A DNA stretch of 64,000 nt from Lucinisca nassula. Taxonomy: Eukaryota; Mollusca; Bivalvia; Lucinida; Lucinidae. The stretch covers positions 136,335,027 through 136,399,026 of the forward strand of contig OY757013.1 in assembly GCA_963580285.1 (NCBI GenBank), in the 5' to 3' direction. The notes below the pieces were generated by a model. It made no database searches and was not told the DNA's origin. It worked only from the letters and a program-made list of their open reading frames with translations. Made by a program: the position numbers and the translations under genes. This document shows positions 54,919 through 64,000 of the stretch, piece after piece (positions within the stretch are counted from its first letter, which is position 1; each line of letters opens with the position of its first letter).

Positions 54919-55436
54919 CGCGCATCACATCAAAGACATCAAAGGGAAAGAAACACGAACATTAATAACTAGACCCAAACGGGAACATTACTTGCGAACA
55001 GCCAAAAGAACAGTTACTTTCCTATAAAATGGTAAATTGGCTATCTAAAACAAAATGATACAAGCGATACGCACATTCAAAGACGAACTATTACAGCTGC
55101 CTTGAAACGGTCAGTGAAAAGCATTTCACTTGGGGCGGAGGCATATATTTTGTTCAGTCCGCATAAAGGCTTCCTAACTCATTATTGCAACATCTCCGAG
55201 CAGCGAACACAAAAATCAAACAGCCATAGAGATGAAACAATGGTGATGGCTCGACAACACATAATAACTGGCATGCTGGCGCAATATAAAACCAACAGAA
55301 AAACTCCGATGAGCCCGACAAGAGAAAGAGAATCAGGTACCAACCAGCATTACATAAAATTAAATTTTGATTCTAAGTAAGACTGTTCGTTATCTGAGGC
55401 CTGGCCAAAGGGCGTGCAATTAAAGTGGGAATCAAA
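54919..55436 (-). mobile_element. Naiad tail 2 of 3 in tandem
   Basis: It lacks the usual terminal CACTTCTATTTT and starts inside TTTGATGTCTTTGATGTG. It reaches the GCCTCAGATAACGA segment beyond the tail, so it includes the end of the coding region. Confidence 0.65.
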
Positions 55437-55509
55437 ATAGAAGTGAAGGCAATGACCAAGAATCTGTACAATTAACCCACAGTTCTCATCGGATACACCC
55501 AAGGGAAGA

Positions 55510-55845
55510 ATGGAGCGTGATAGCCCAGTGGTTACTCAGTGGCGCTTGCCTCTGAAGCTAGATGCCCCGGGTTCGATCACCGGCTGCGGCGATAAAATTT
55601 CAGTGTTCGAACCACCCATTGACATCATTTGCAGGGATGAATGTCATAAAATGCACCGTCCTTCGGATAGGTACCTTAACTGGAGGCCCCCTGTGCAAGG
55701 TGAACCATCCCCTGTGAAGGTTAAAGAACCCTACCGTAATTTCATGATTACCGTGTATGCTTTCAGCCTGCAAACCTGGTGTGTATGTAATGTACACCTG
55801 CGAGGAATGGTCAGATGTGACCGATCGCAGTAAATGTAAAAATAA
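55510..55845 (+). mobile_element. tRNA-derived SINE nested in a Naiad tail
   Basis: The tRNA-like head has GATAGCCCAGTGGTTACTCA (A-box region) and GGGTTCGATCACC (B-box) at about 55,569-55,581. The body has CCGTCCTTCGGATAGGTACC and GGTTAAAGAACCCTACCG, a central domain common to several metazoan SINEs. AAGAA flanks both sides, a probable target duplication. A 107-codon frame through it is coincidental. Confidence 0.8.
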
Positions 55846-56154
55846 AGAAACACAAACAGGAAATAACTAGACCCTAATGGAAACATCAATCAATTTTACT
55901 TTCCCACAAAATGGTCAATTGGCTATCAAAACAACAACAATAACAACAAAAAAAAAAAAAAAAAAAACAATGGCGATACACACACTCAAAGACAAACCAC
56001 GAGAAAAGTAAACCGGACAGAAGAACGGCCTTGGTACGGTCAGTGAAACGAATTTTGCTGGGATGGGGTGGGGGCTTAAGTCGTTTTTACGTGGCTGCAA
56101 TCCTCGACCCTTAATTCCGTCGCGATTTAGACAAATACTTTGTTCAGTCCGCAT

Positions 56155-56470
56155 GGATGATTATGGCAATGTAAAATCGATTTACGCCCCCAAGTGGAAT
56201 TCTTTCCACTGACCGTTCCAATGCGGTTCTTCTGTGGCGGTTTATTTATGCTGTTGTTTGTTACTTACTGTGTGTATCACTTGTGTCTTTTTTATTTTGG
56301 ATTGCCATTTGGCCATTTTGTGGGGAAGTAACTGTCCTTATGGCCTTCCTTGTTTAGGTTTCCATTATGGTCCGGTCGCTTCATGTTTTTTTGTTTCTTT
56401 CCCCTTGGTGTCTTTGATGGGTGGAGTAAGTTAATTGTATCGATTGCTGATCTTTGTTTTACTTGTACTT
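56155..56470 (+). mobile_element. Naiad tail nested in a Naiad, opposite strand
   Basis: GATTATGGCAATGTAAAATC to GCTGATCTTTGTTTTACTTG. The host resumes with TCCTAACTCATCAGTGCAAC, the segment expected after GTCCGCATGAAGGCC. Confidence 0.7.
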
Positions 56471-57510
56471 TCCTAACTCATCAGTGCAACATGTCCGAGA
56501 ACACGAAAATCAAAAGACCACTGAGATTAAACAATGGTGAGGACTCGACAGCAAGAAACCACTGAAATGCTGGAGCAAAAGAAAACCAACAGTTAGACTC
56601 TGATGGGCCCGACCAGAGACAGAGCATCAGGCGCCAACCAACATTACATAAAATTAAATTCTAATTCTCAGTCAGCCTTTACGCTGGAACCGTCACAGAA
56701 TCTGAGCCTGACCCACCGGCGTGCAATTAAAGAGCAAAGCAAAGTTGTCAAACGTGACTTGGTATATTTTTGTTTGAATTTATAAAATTCGGGTTCAGAT
56801 AGACCTCCCAGCAGAAGAGATTGAGGTCCAACATTGAATTTTGAAATTAAATCGGAATGGCGTTTAATATATTTTGAAAAGGCTTTGCGTAGTTTATGAT
56901 ACCGATAACCTTGATTAAGAAGTTTAACAGTTAACAATTTATTACGAGGGTTAAATTCAGTTACATGACTAGGGACTCTGGCAAATCGACTTAATTGCGA
57001 AATATAAACGCCATAGAATGCCACGCGAGGAACATCACCTTCCAAGAAAGGAAAATGCACAATCTCAAATTCAAAATCACTGCGTTTATCATGCATTTTG
57101 CAGGAAACAAACCCATCTACGATAGTAAATCCAGTAACGAGGCCTCGGTATCAGAAGAATTTGCTTTATTTAACTGAAGTTCTGGAGGGTTAATTTGACT
57201 GATCAAGCCATCGAAATAAATCATCCATGTATCTAGAAGTCGAGCTAAAGGATTCAATGATTTCAGGTGTCTTTTCAACGGAAAGGGACATCATGAAGTC
57301 TTTTCCATAACAAAGCAAGAACAGACCGGCCACAAGGGGTGCGCAATTCGGACCCATATGAATACCCACAATTTGTCTTAATAGTGTAGTATCAAATTTT
57401 ATATAAATATTGTCAAGTAGAAAGGTGAGACCATTTGACTAAATAATTAAGTTTTTCTTTTATAAAATTATGAGCAAGAGTAGTGTAAAGCGTGGAAAAT
57501 AATACTCATA

Positions 57511-57783
57511 ATTTTTCTAATTAGCTTAGTAAAAATAAAAAAAAACGTGTTTCGTTACCTACCATGCCATGCAATTTGTCTTACAACAATATTTTTGTTG
57601 TACCCAATCTTTTTGCATCGGAGAAAGGTGTTACGGAACTGGTTACTGGAGCATTGCAATTGCATATTTTTTCCTGAACTTATTCTGAATATTTGAATAG
57701 GCGTGTTTGGATCTGTCATACAAAACCTTTTAGTCCTGAGTTTCAGAAGATGACTTTTCCATCTGTGTAAATGCGTCCAATTC
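57511..57783 (-). pseudogene. Short diverged Naiad RT C-terminal scrap
   Basis: From about 57,550 to 57,690 the minus strand resembles the NINVIRQTACMVV region of other copies (ATTTTTGTTGTACCC, GGTAACGAAACACG). Heavily diverged. Confidence 0.45.
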
Positions 57784-58051
57784 CATTATGCAAACACCAA
57801 TACCAATACATTGCCACATTTATCGCCGCAAAAATGAAAATTTTATGATGAAAAATTGTGATATTTTTCTTATTTTTGCTCAAAATATAGATTGTGGGCA
57901 CTCGTTAGAACCGCCTCATCGAGGCGGTTCTAACGAGTACCCACAATCTATATTTTAGAGCAGAAATAAGAAAAATAAGGTTCACCCCAGTTTTACTATA
58001 TAAAAGTGGGGTTCAATGGGGTCAACATTCTATAGGCGTGTTTTCGTGATG
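57784..58051 (+). mobile_element. Family A MITE
   Basis: CATTATGCAAACACC to GGCGTGTTTTCGTGATG, with a perfect GAACCGCCTCATCGAGGCGG palindrome and CGTTAG/CTAACG arms. One of the cleanest cores in the window. Confidence 0.8.
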
Positions 58052-58517
58052 CATTCGATAAATTGTGTTTTCAGTTAAATACACTAACTGGATGGTAAAC
58101 AAGATTGAGCCTGATTAGACAGGTATTTATGAGCCAGGTTATCAAATCAAATTAACCGATCTTCAGGGTTGTAATGTGTTAAGCGTATTGGTAGAAAAAC
58201 GGTTTATACTCATTAATCGCTGTCTTATTATATGGGTCGCTGTGACTTGATGCTGAAGCCAGTTAATAAGATTTATGAAAGCATGGTACTTAGCGTTAAT
58301 GTCAAATGCGCTCAGACGTACTGACTATTAAAGCTTTGGTAGCCAAGGAAAATCAACGATAGAAGTAAACTGTCATGAGAAAACCTGTTCTGTCATGCAC
58401 ATTAGCGTTCGCTTCTTGCATAACAGGTGCTAGGACTGTACACCATTTCGTGTTTACATTGCGTATTCAACATAAAATGCACAGTACATGTACCCTTAAA
58501 CATTTCAGTTATTATAT
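58052..58517. other. No gene seen
   Basis: Unassigned spacer. Confidence 0.35.
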
Positions 58518-58775
58518 AAAAAAGCCCAACCTCTATAATTCTGACTCTCTTCAATCCCACATTTATATATTAAAATTGGGATTTTCATGGGTAAACATTA
58601 TTTTTATTTTTTTCTGCTCTAAACTATAGCTTTTGTGTCGATGAGGCGATCCATCTCTAATACTGAGCAGAAATAAGAAAACTATCCCAACCCAATATTT
58701 CATCTAAAAAATCTTTTGTGTGTGTGTGTGTGGGTGGGTGGGGGGTGGAATTGACAATGTGTTTATAAATAAAAA
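58518..58775 (+). mobile_element. Degenerate family A MITE with (GT)n
   Basis: CCTCTATAATTCTGACTCTC and ATATTAAAATTGGGATTTTC match the left arm. The core is reduced to TCGATGAGGCGAT. A GT run at 58,718-58,745 lies in the right arm. Confidence 0.55.
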
Positions 58776-59135
58776 TCTTAAATGAGTTCCTCTAAGAGCA
58801 ATGAAAACATTCATAAGAAAGGCATATTTTCGTAACAGTCCGTCTGTTAAGCGCATGGCCAATGCTCCTTTTGTCGGCTTTGGATTATCAGCTAAACAAG
58901 TCCAGATATAGTAGAAAGGAGCATACATATTTTCATCACAATACGTTCTATAAAACACGCAAATAGGTGTGATTGGGTTAGGCAAAGGTAACATGTATCT
59001 TGCGTCCACATGATACTGGCTTACGGTTGGGCAAGGACTACTGTCGTTGCAGCAGGGAAGGGTAGAGTGGAAGAGATGTTATGTAATTTCTCTCCTCATT
59101 TGTTCCTTACTTTCATCTCCTCTACTATCTCTTCC
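58776..59135. other. No gene seen
   Basis: Unassigned. An imperfect inverted repeat (GGTAGAGTGGAAGAGATG with CATCTCCTCTACTATCTC) lies at about 59,060-59,135. Confidence 0.35.
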
Positions 59136-59320
59136 CTTACGATAACACACCCGTGCGACATAGTGGATTTTTCACATCTCCAAAATGGATACTTTTATGA
59201 TGAAAGTCCGGGATATGTTTCTTATTTAGAACCGCCTAATGTTTCAGAGCAGAAATAAGAAAATTAATGTATGCTCTCTCTATATAAAGTGGAGTGTTCA
59301 TTTCTGGGAGACGACACAAA
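59136..59320 (+). mobile_element. Family A2 MITE, partial
   Basis: CTTACGATAACACACCCGTG, then AGAACCGCCTAATG, GAGCAGAAATAAGAAAATTA and GTTCATTTCTGGGAG. Core and right end are reduced. Confidence 0.6.
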
Positions 59321-59498
59321 CGACCCACAAAGGTTGACATGTTGTTAAACCCAATACAATAAATCAACAATACACACAACTCAGTAGTCACAGATGTATA
59401 AGAGTTGCTTCTTAGCACAACTGAAGTTCTTCCACTCGAAACCTGTTACTTTTCCTTCGTGTTTTATTGAGTATGTGCGCCGACTACATAGCGGATCT

Positions 59499-59624
59499 TA
59501 CGTGTTCATGTATTATTGAATTTATTAAACGAGTTGAGGAAAAGGGATAAAATGCGAGGCGTTGCCGAGCATTTTATCCCTTTTCTTCAACGCGTTCAAT
59601 AAATTCAATAACACATGAGCACGA
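59499..59624. repeat. 126 bp hairpin element
   Basis: Arms of about 55 bp with few mismatches: CGTGTTCATGTATTATTGAA, TTTATTAAACGAGTTGAGGA and AAAGGGATAAAATGC on the left and their complements on the right, around a short GC-rich loop. Confidence 0.85.
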
Positions 59625-59689
59625 ATGCAAGATTATGTTTATCATATGACATTTAAAACGAATTTTATTCACGATTGTTTAACAAAAAT

Positions 59690-59870
59690 GTCAGTATTCC
59701 GCCATTAGTAAGCGCGACGTCGTAAAGGACGTCGTACATGTAACGTTATAGGGCGCATCTAACTAATTTGCATAATTTAATCCACTTGTGGAGTATCGAA
59801 TTTATATATGGCATTATTACATTCTCAGACGCAACGTCATATGATACGGCATCTTAAATGTAACGACTTT
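59690..59870 (+). mobile_element. Inverted-pair element D, copy 1
   Basis: CCGCCATTAGTAAGCGCGAC, GACGTCGTACATGTAACG, AATCCACTTGTGGAGTATCG and CTCAGACGCAACGTCATATG recur in reverse orientation at 62,512-62,668. Noncoding, about 170 bp. Confidence 0.7.
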
Positions 59871-59887
59871 TGCTTGTCTGGGTATCC

Positions 59888-60125
59888 GTCACGAAAACAC
59901 GCCTCTTTGATTTTTAACCCCTTAAACCCCACTTTTATAATGTAAATCGGGGGGTGGGGTGGGGATACATGTTAATACATGATTTGTTTTATTTCTGCTC
60001 AAACCATAGACTGTGGATACTCGTTATAACCGTCCCCGTTTTACAAATGTACTATATAAACCTGTTGTTTAGGGTGTGTGTGTGTGGGTGCGGGGGGTCG
60101 AAATTCTAAGACGTGGTTTCTAGAT
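59888..60125 (+). mobile_element. Degenerate family A MITE
   Basis: CGTCACGAAAACACGCCTC, CCCCACTTTTATAATG, TTTCTGCTCAAACCATAGAC and ACTCGTTATAACCGTCCCCG are recognisable, and the right arm is broken by a GT-rich run. Confidence 0.55.
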
Positions 60126-60253
60126 TCGAAGAAGTTCACATTTTAGGCTTTATCGACACGTCAAACTTTGTGAGTAATTTTGTGTCGTCTCCAAGAGGAT
60201 GAGAAAAATGAGATGATGAGATAATAGAGAAGATGAAGGGAAGACAGAGAAAG

Positions 60254-60534
60254 CATTACGAAAACACGCCTATAAAAATACCTTGCCACCTTTATCGCCG
60301 AAAAAAATTAAAATTTTATGATGAAAAATTGGGATATTTTTCTTATTTCTGCTCAAAATATAGATTGTGGGCGCTCGTTAGAACCGCCTCATCGAAGCGG
60401 TTCTAACGAGTACCAACAATCTATATTTAAGAGCAGAAATAAGAAAAATAAGGTATACCCCCGGAAACCCCAGTTTTACTATATAAAAGTGGGGTTCAAG
60501 GGGGTCAAAATTATATAGGCGTGTTTTTGTGATG
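60254..60534 (+). mobile_element. Family A MITE, complete
   Basis: CATTACGAAAACACGCCTAT to TATAGGCGTGTTTTTGTGATG with a GAACCGCCTCATCGAAGCGG core. Confidence 0.8.
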
Positions 60535-60722
60535 GACAAAAAGGAGGTGTAGAAACAGAAAAAAATAACAAGGTCGCCTCTACTCGTACCTGCTGTAAGG
60601 ACAGCATGCCATGCTCAGCTGTTAACCAATATCAGATGGACGCCCCGGTGATGCAAGATATACAAAACCTTCGCTTCATCCAACTTCCTTTAAATGTATG
60701 TTTACGTAAACGCGGGGTTTGG

Positions 60723-60957
60723 CATGACACGAAAACACACCTAGCATATAATATTGACCACCTTCAACCCCACTTTTTATTGTAAAACTGGGGTTTACAG
60801 AGGTAAACCTTATTTCTTATGTCTGATCTTAAATAAACAGTGTTGGTACTCGAGGCGGTTCTAACGAGTACCCACAATCTATACTTTGAGCAGAAATGAG
60901 AAAAAAATATAATGATCCTTCATCTTAAAATGTTCGTTTCTTCGGCGGTAATGTTTA
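60723..60957 (+). mobile_element. Family A MITE, core half deleted
   Basis: CATGACACGAAAACACACC start. Only one core arm (CGAGGCGGTTCTAACGAGTA) remains, and the right end is cut where the next MITE begins. Confidence 0.65.
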
Positions 60958-60958
60958 C

Positions 60959-61353
60959 CATTACGCAAACACGCCTATACAAATACATTGCCACCTTTAT
61001 CGCCGAAAAATGAACATTTTATGATGAAATATTGTGATATTTTTCTTATTTCTGCTCAAAATATAGATTGGGGGCACTCGTTAGAACCGCCTCATTGAGG
61101 CGGCTCTAACGAGTACCAACAATCTATATTTCAGAGCAGAAATAAGAAAAATAAGGATTTTTCTTATTTCTACTCAAAATATAGATTGGGGCACTCGTTA
61201 GAACCGTCACATTGAGGCGGTTCTTACGGGTACCAACAATCTTTATTTTAGAGCAGAAATAAGAAAAATAAGGTATACCCCCGGAAATCCCAGTTTTACT
61301 ATATAAAAAGGGATTCAAGGGGGTCAAACTTATATAGGCGTGTCTTCGTGATG
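60959..61353 (+). mobile_element. Family A MITE with two complete cores
   Basis: Two core palindromes (about 61,080 and 61,200) follow each other, each with TTTCTTATTTCTGCTC and GAGCAGAAATAAGAAAAATA arms, within one pair of outer termini (CATTACGCAAACACGCC / GGCGTGTCTTCGTGATG). A further right-end scrap lies at 61,355-61,385. Confidence 0.75.
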
Positions 61354-61385
61354 AATGCATTTGTATAGGCGTGTTTTCGTAATGC

Positions 61386-61450
61386 CTACATGCATCAAGA
61401 TAACACACCCGCATGGCACAATGCATTATTTCAGATGAATAATAAAACGG
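61386..61450 (+). mobile_element. Family A2 MITE end scrap
   Basis: CATCAAGATAACACACCCGC ATGGCACAATGCATT matches the A2 outer arm only. Confidence 0.5.
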
Positions 61451-61489
61451 TTATTTATGGTTTCTGATGAAAATCTGTGACATTGATAA

Positions 61490-62000
61490 GTAGAAGTAAA
61501 ACAAAGATCAGGAATTGATACAATTAACTTACTCCAACCATAAAAGACACCAAAGGGAAAGAAATACAAACATTAAGCGACCAGACCATAATGGAAACCT
61601 AAACAAAGGAAGGCCATAAGGACAGTTACTTTCCCACAAAATGGCCATATGGCCATCCAAAATTAAAAGACACAAGTGATACACACAGTAAGTAACAAAC
61701 AACAACATAAATAAATCGCCACAGAAGAGCCGCCTTGGAACGGTCAGTGGAAGATTTCCACTGGGGGGCTTAAATCGATTTTACGTGGCCACAATCCTCG
61801 CCCTTACTGCCGTCGCGATTTAGACAAATAATTTGTTCAGTCCGCATGAAGGCCTCATAACTCATCAGTGCAACATCTCCGTGAACACAAAAATCAAAGA
61901 ATCACAGAGGTGAGACAACGGTGAGGACTCGACAGCAAGAAACCACTGAAATGCTGGAGCAAAAAAAAACCAACAGTTAGACTCCGATGGGCCCGACCAG
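61490..62000 (-). mobile_element. Naiad 3' tail
   Basis: Minus-strand 3' end GATCTTTGTTTTACTTCTAC. The copy extends to GACCAGAGAC-type sequence at its 5' side and contains both conserved hairpins (CAGTGGAAATCTTCCACTG, GGCCATATGGCC). Confidence 0.8.
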
Positions 62001-62019
62001 ATGTCTTATTAATACTCCA

Positions 62020-62195
62020 ACCAAAAATAGGTTGAGAGTACCCATTAGAACCGCCACATTGAGGCGGTATGACGACTCCCCTAAACATATGTCTTGGATC
62101 ATAAAGACTACATATAATGTATACCTGTGAGACATTGAGTTGTTTCTGTATAAGGTGGGGTACGGAGGGGTTTCATTACAGACATTGTTATGGTG
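62020..62195 (+). mobile_element. Family A2 MITE, partial
   Basis: AATAGGTTGAGAGTACCCAT, AGAACCGCCACATTGAGGCG, ATATGTCTTGGATCATAAAG and ATTGTTATGGTGATG. Confidence 0.5.
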
Positions 62196-62511
62196 ATGAA
62201 GTTGCAAGACATATCTGAGAAAAACTGAGACGCATTAATTATTTATCACGATACCACAGCGTGTTACTTGCACTAAGGCGACGCAATTACTGTCAACAGA
62301 GACATCTTTGTACGCCTACTTTCAAGATAAATAATTTCATTGTATATTCATGTGCAAGAGTAATAATGTCGAACAGCACTTTCAAAATGTGCATTGGTGT
62401 TATCATGATAAAGTAGACAGAGACAAATCCATTTCCAGTATAATGAACATATCTTCTGAAAAAGAAATCACTTAGAAGCATGAAAAACACACGAAAACTG
62501 AAAATAAAAGT
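62196..62511. other. No gene seen
   Basis: Unassigned spacer. Confidence 0.35.
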
Positions 62512-62668
62512 ATTATCATATGACGTCGCGTCTGAGAGTGTAATAACGCTATGTTATAAATTCTATAATCCACTAGTGGATTAAATATACAAATTAGTTC
62601 GATATGTCCTGTACCGTTACATGTACGACGTCTTTAACGACATCGCGTTTACTTTTGGCGGAATGGAA
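62512..62668 (-). mobile_element. Inverted-pair element D, copy 2
   Basis: Reverse-orientation match to 59,690-59,870: CATATGACGTCGCGTCTGAG, CACTAGTGGATT, CCGTTACATGTACGACGTC and GCGTTTACTTTTGGCGG. Confidence 0.7.
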
Positions 62669-62825
62669 TGAATACGAATCGTAATAATATAAATCAACTT
62701 GTGGTCGACAACAAGGTCGACAAACTAGTTTACACCAGTGCGCGAGAAGTGGTTCACCCTAAGTGAACGTATAATCTGGCCAGTCGCGTTTTTGTTTCTT
62801 TTCCTTATTTTATTGTTGTTGTTGT

Positions 62826-62925
62826 TATTTGCTTCTATAGACATTCACGTCACCCCGTTTCGAGCACAGAACATTGTTTTGCCTTCGGGACGGACGTCGT
62901 GAGTGGGCTATAGAAGCAAATAAAT
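62826..62925. repeat. ~100 bp inverted repeat
   Basis: TTATTTGCTTCTATAG and CTATAGAAGCAAATAA are perfect outer arms, with weaker pairing of TCACGTCACCCCGT and ACGGACGTCGTGAG inside. Confidence 0.7.
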
Positions 62926-64000
62926 GTGCTTTGTGTTAGTATTGTTGTATATTGCACGAACCGCAGAAAAAAGCGACCGACTGAAGTCGGTTGATTTTCT
63001 CAGAGTGCCCTTAAATCACCGTGTCATTCTGTCTGTCCGCCCGTAACCCGTTTGTGAAAATTGGTGATAGTGACTTAACCGCTTGGAATATTTAAACATT
63101 TTTGGCATACTGATAGATATCAAAGAGATCTAACCAATGAACTTGCGAAATATTACATTCCATTTAGTATAGCCCCGCCGAGGCGAAAATTGTGAAAATT
63201 TTCGAACTGTTTCTCCTCGGAATCCGTTGGGCCGATTGAAGTCAAATTTCATATGGAGCCTCTATGGGATGAGGGAAACCAAAATTGGCTCATGGGATCC
63301 AGGTCACATGACCAAAATGGCCGCCAAGCCATATATGGTAAAAACCCTCCAAAAATGGTCTTCTCCAGAACCATTGGGCAGATTTCCACGAAACATGATA
63401 AAAAGCATCTGGGACGTAGGCCCATCATAAATTGCTGAAATGGTGACCCTGGGTTGACCATGACCTTCTTTGTGCCTAGGTCAAACTTTGACACATATGC
63501 TTTTGTATTGGAAAAGTGAGAATGCATTTTATCCTGCAAACGATTCAGAATACAGAACTAAAGTATTAGATATATTTTTGCTCCTTACGATAAGGCGCAT
63601 TTATTGGGGGAACCGTTTTAGGTCCAGGTCATATGACCAAAATGGCCGCCATACCCAAATATGGTAACACTCATAAAGTTAAAAGCATCCGGCGGGTCGT
63701 GCACTTCAGCTGAAGCACTGGTAGATACTGTAAATAATTCATGTTATTCTTTGATATCTTTCTTATGCCTTACCCCACAGCTGCCCGTACACCTGTCAGA
63801 GATCACGCTTGGTTGTCTTTTCAGCATGGGGGTTTATATTTTACTTTTGGTCCTTTGAGATCAGCGTGAATATTCTGAGAAATCAGAAATAAATTATTGG
63901 TTTGACTCCTATTCTAGACAGGCTTTTAAATCTTTAGACCCCATTTTGATTTATATCAGTCTTTGAATCGACTGCCTATTCGAAATTCGCAAAATTGCAG
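62926..64000. other. No gene seen; conserved 25-mer repeated
   Basis: AGGTCACATGACCAAAATGG CCGCC at 63,301 and AGGTCATATGACCAAAATGG CCGCC at 63,626 differ at one base. The surroundings (ATATGGTAA after each) also match, which suggests an old ~325 bp tandem duplication. Short open frames here are not supported. Confidence 0.45.

Larger units (their letters stand above)
55437..57510 (-). pseudogene. Naiad 3 of 3 in tandem, RT motif A to tail
   Basis: Minus strand: FSTLYTTLAHNFIKEKL (motif A region, the Asp appears replaced), TFLLDNIYIKFDT, VGIHMGPNCAPLVAGLFLLC (motif B), SRYMDDLF with the catalytic YMDD at 57,220-57,231, DKRSDFEFEIVHFPFLEGDV, GVYISQLSRFARVPSHVTEF, NKLLTVKLLNQGYRYHKLRK, LISKFNVG and the tail. 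A 142-codon frame is open at 56,668-57,096. Two later insertions split it (SINE at 55,510, Naiad tail at 56,155). Deletions after the catalytic box and frameshifts inactivate it. Confidence 0.75.

Noticed and set aside
55510..55833. 107-codon frame as a coding gene
   Set aside because: The sequence is a tRNA-derived SINE with A- and B-boxes, and the frame is accidental.

Overview
This window looks like gene-free, repeat-saturated intergenic DNA from an invertebrate, most likely a marine lophotrochozoan such as a bivalve mollusc. That assignment is inference. It rests on the dense load of Naiad-type Penelope-like retroelements, BEL/Pao LTR elements, LINE remnants, tRNA-derived SINEs and palindromic MITEs, on AT-rich spacers and on the lack of any spliced host gene. 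I found no host coding gene I could support. Every recognisable protein piece belongs to a retroelement, and all of them carry stops, frameshifts or deletions.

Layout. 0-3.5 kb: pentanucleotide repeats, then a ~1.2 kb tandem array (about five ~250 bp units) inserted inside a dispersed repeat that I call R1, then two more R1 copies in inverted orientation. 3.5-7 kb: a palindromic MITE (family A), a decayed Naiad, and C-terminal pieces of two different LINEs. 7-19.4 kb: nested R1, Naiad tails, MITEs, microsatellites, a SINE, a diverged ~155 bp array (14.9-15.9 kb) and a ~0.7 kb array of amplified MITE cores (16.8-17.5 kb). 19.85-24.35 kb: one nearly complete minus-strand Naiad, recognisable in order as a zinc-binding/GIY-YIG region, a CxC linker, RT fingers, palm and thumb, and a 3' tail. 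It is split by two later Naiad insertions and a very short third one. 24.35-28.4 kb: a head-to-tail second Naiad, then a third one interrupted by a non-autonomous BEL/Pao element whose LTRs, TSD, PBS and PPT are all visible.

29.73-47.47 kb: three tandem copies of a ~5.8 kb segment (units start at 29,733, 35,521 and 41,301). Each unit carries family A/A2 MITEs, a piggyBac-like MITE, pogo-like MITEs, a long hairpin and Naiad fragments. Unit 3 carries an extra 473 bp pogo-like MITE with a TA duplication. 47.5-64 kb: more A/A2 MITEs, a plus-strand Naiad with nested tails, a 176 bp near-perfect palindrome, a cluster of a GTTACGGAG motif, a Naiad with its RT catalytic box, three minus-strand Naiad tails in a head-to-tail row, a SINE nested in a Naiad tail, further hairpin elements and an unassigned repeat-like end.

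The elements do not act as a pathway. The informative signal is the order of insertion. R1 is generally old: it hosts Naiads and a satellite array. Family A MITEs host Naiad tails. Naiads host other Naiads, SINE, piggyBac-like, pogo-like and BEL/Pao insertions. The ~5.8 kb triplication is younger than most of its contents. Element boundaries are approximate to several bases unless a target-site duplication is given.
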